NCBI GenBank assembly: GCA_026005175.1 | Contig: BPKO01000001.1 | Location: 558,001 to 622,000, forward strand | Direction: 5' to 3' | Length of the DNA stretch: 64,000 bases | Origin: Candidatus Tectimicrobiota bacterium | Lineage (GTDB): Bacteria; Tectomicrobia; Entotheonellia; Entotheonellales; Entotheonellaceae | Part shown: one piece after another, positions 63,482 to 64,000 of the stretch | How the letters are laid out: each line of letters begins with the position of its first letter | Numbering within the stretch: the first letter of the stretch is position 1 | Notes under the pieces: model-generated | What the model was told of the DNA's origin: nothing | The model's input: the letters and a program-made list of their open reading frames with translations, nothing else | The model's database searches: none | Position numbers and translations under genes: made by a program

Positions 63482-64000
63482 GGTACGAGCTCACCGTCAG
63501 CCTGCGCTACCTCCTTTCCAAACGCCGCCAGACCTTTGTTTCGCTCATTACCCTCATCTCCACCGGCGGCGTTGCCGTGGGGGTGATGGTGCTCATCGTG
63601 GTGCTGGCGGTGATGAGCGGGTTTGAGGCCAGCCTTAAGGAAAAGATCCTAGGCATCAACGCACATTTGTGGATTCTGCCGCAAACGACGACGGGCATCG
63701 CCAACTACCGCGAGGTCGTCCGCCAGGTGCGCGCCCTGCCCCATGTGGTCTCCGCCACTCCCTTCACCACCCACGAGGTGATGCTCATGGCCGAGGGCCG
63801 CGTGGCCGGGGCCTTGGTGCGCGGCGTTGATCCGCACGAGGCCGAGCGCCTGGCAGAGTGGCGCCGCTACGTCCACGGCGAGGACCTGACGCGCTTGCTG
63901 CAGCCGCCGGCGCCGTCGGACACCGCGCCGCCGGTGCGCGGCATCGTCCTTGGGCAGGAGCTGGCCCGCACCTTGCTGGTGTTTCCGGGCCAAGAGTTGA
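63478..64000 (+). CDS. Lipoprotein-releasing ABC transporter permease (LolC/LolE-like), N-terminal part
   Basis: Starts at GTG 63478, overlapping prfB by GTGA, and runs off the window with 174 residues visible. The basic N-terminus RYLLSKRRQTFVSLITLIS and the first helix (VGVMVLIVVLAVMSGFEASL) are typical of LolC/LolE permeases, which release lipoproteins from the inner membrane for transport to the outer membrane. A periplasmic domain with HVVSATPFTTHEVMLMAEG and GADL-like VRGVDPHE follows. It points to a diderm cell envelope. LolD should lie just downstream. Confidence 0.88.
   Translation, partial: MRYELTVSLRYLLSKRRQTFVSLITLISTGGVAVGVMVLIVVLAVMSGFEASLKEKILGINAHLWILPQTTTGIANYREVVRQVRALPHVVSATPFTTHEVMLMAEGRVAGALVRGVDPHEAERLAEWRRYVHGEDLTRLLQPPAPSDTAPPVRGIVLGQELARTLLVFPGQEL

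Overview
The window is high-GC DNA (roughly two-thirds G+C by eye) from a Gram-negative bacterium. Support comes from a yceD-rpmF-plsX-fabD-fabG-acpP-fabF-rnc-ftsY-prfB cluster ending in a lipoprotein-releasing ABC permease, an HtrA/DegP protease, M23 endopeptidase and menaquinone genes (menB, menA). The mix of respiratory molybdoenzymes, aldehyde-oxidase-type enzymes, luciferase-like monooxygenases, a P450 and acyl-CoA degradation genes points to a versatile, probably deltaproteobacterial-like or candidate-phylum organism. I cannot name the species. No tRNA, rRNA or CRISPR array was seen.

Region by region. 1-1958: end of a formate-dehydrogenase-type catalytic subunit and its 4x[4Fe-4S] subunit. 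2041-4618: a terminator, then a relic integron. It has a decayed integron-type integrase on the minus strand with its own promoter, an attI-like core site, a toxin/antitoxin-like gene pair closed by a 59-bp attC site, a second decayed cassette gene, and about 0.8 kb without genes. 4619-9067: NrfD-type membrane subunit, cytochrome c, a seven-repeat FG-GAP propeller, a membrane protein and a second seven-repeat secreted protein. 9081-11980: aconitase-family LeuC/LeuD-like pair plus an FMN hydroxyacid dehydrogenase. 11984-14819 (minus): histidine kinase, single-domain receiver and receiver-GGDEF protein. 15050-18778: three-subunit aldehyde oxidase/xanthine dehydrogenase family enzyme. 18795-21185 (minus): polysaccharide deacetylase and a cNMP-like/HDOD protein.

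21296-30395: menB, menA, nitroreductase, tandem rhodanese, macrodomain protein, membrane protein, luciferase-like monooxygenase, then an enoyl-CoA hydratase/acyl-CoA dehydrogenase/HMG-CoA-lyase-like operon. This stretch is full of single-base frameshifts. Almost all are repaired by removing one base from a short homopolymer, so consensus error is as likely as true decay. 30661-38799: a ketosynthase with an altered active site, then three overlapping sensor-kinase genes, the middle one probably a pseudokinase. A lower-GC tract (about 31.0-32.3 kb) crosses two of these genes. 38803-44085 (minus): CPBP-family protein, monooxygenase, threonine ammonia-lyase, benzoylformate-decarboxylase-like enzyme and a small ORF. 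44272-47004: strong promoter, monooxygenase, carboxymuconolactone-decarboxylase-like protein, P450. 47010-53709 (minus): FAH-family hydrolase, MBL-fold hydrolase, an unrecognised protein, gamma-carbonic-anhydrase-like protein, leucyl aminopeptidase, HtrA. 53935-64000: M23 endopeptidase and then, behind a perfect sigma-70 promoter, the lipid-synthesis/RNA-processing cluster, with a classic RF2 programmed frameshift in prfB.
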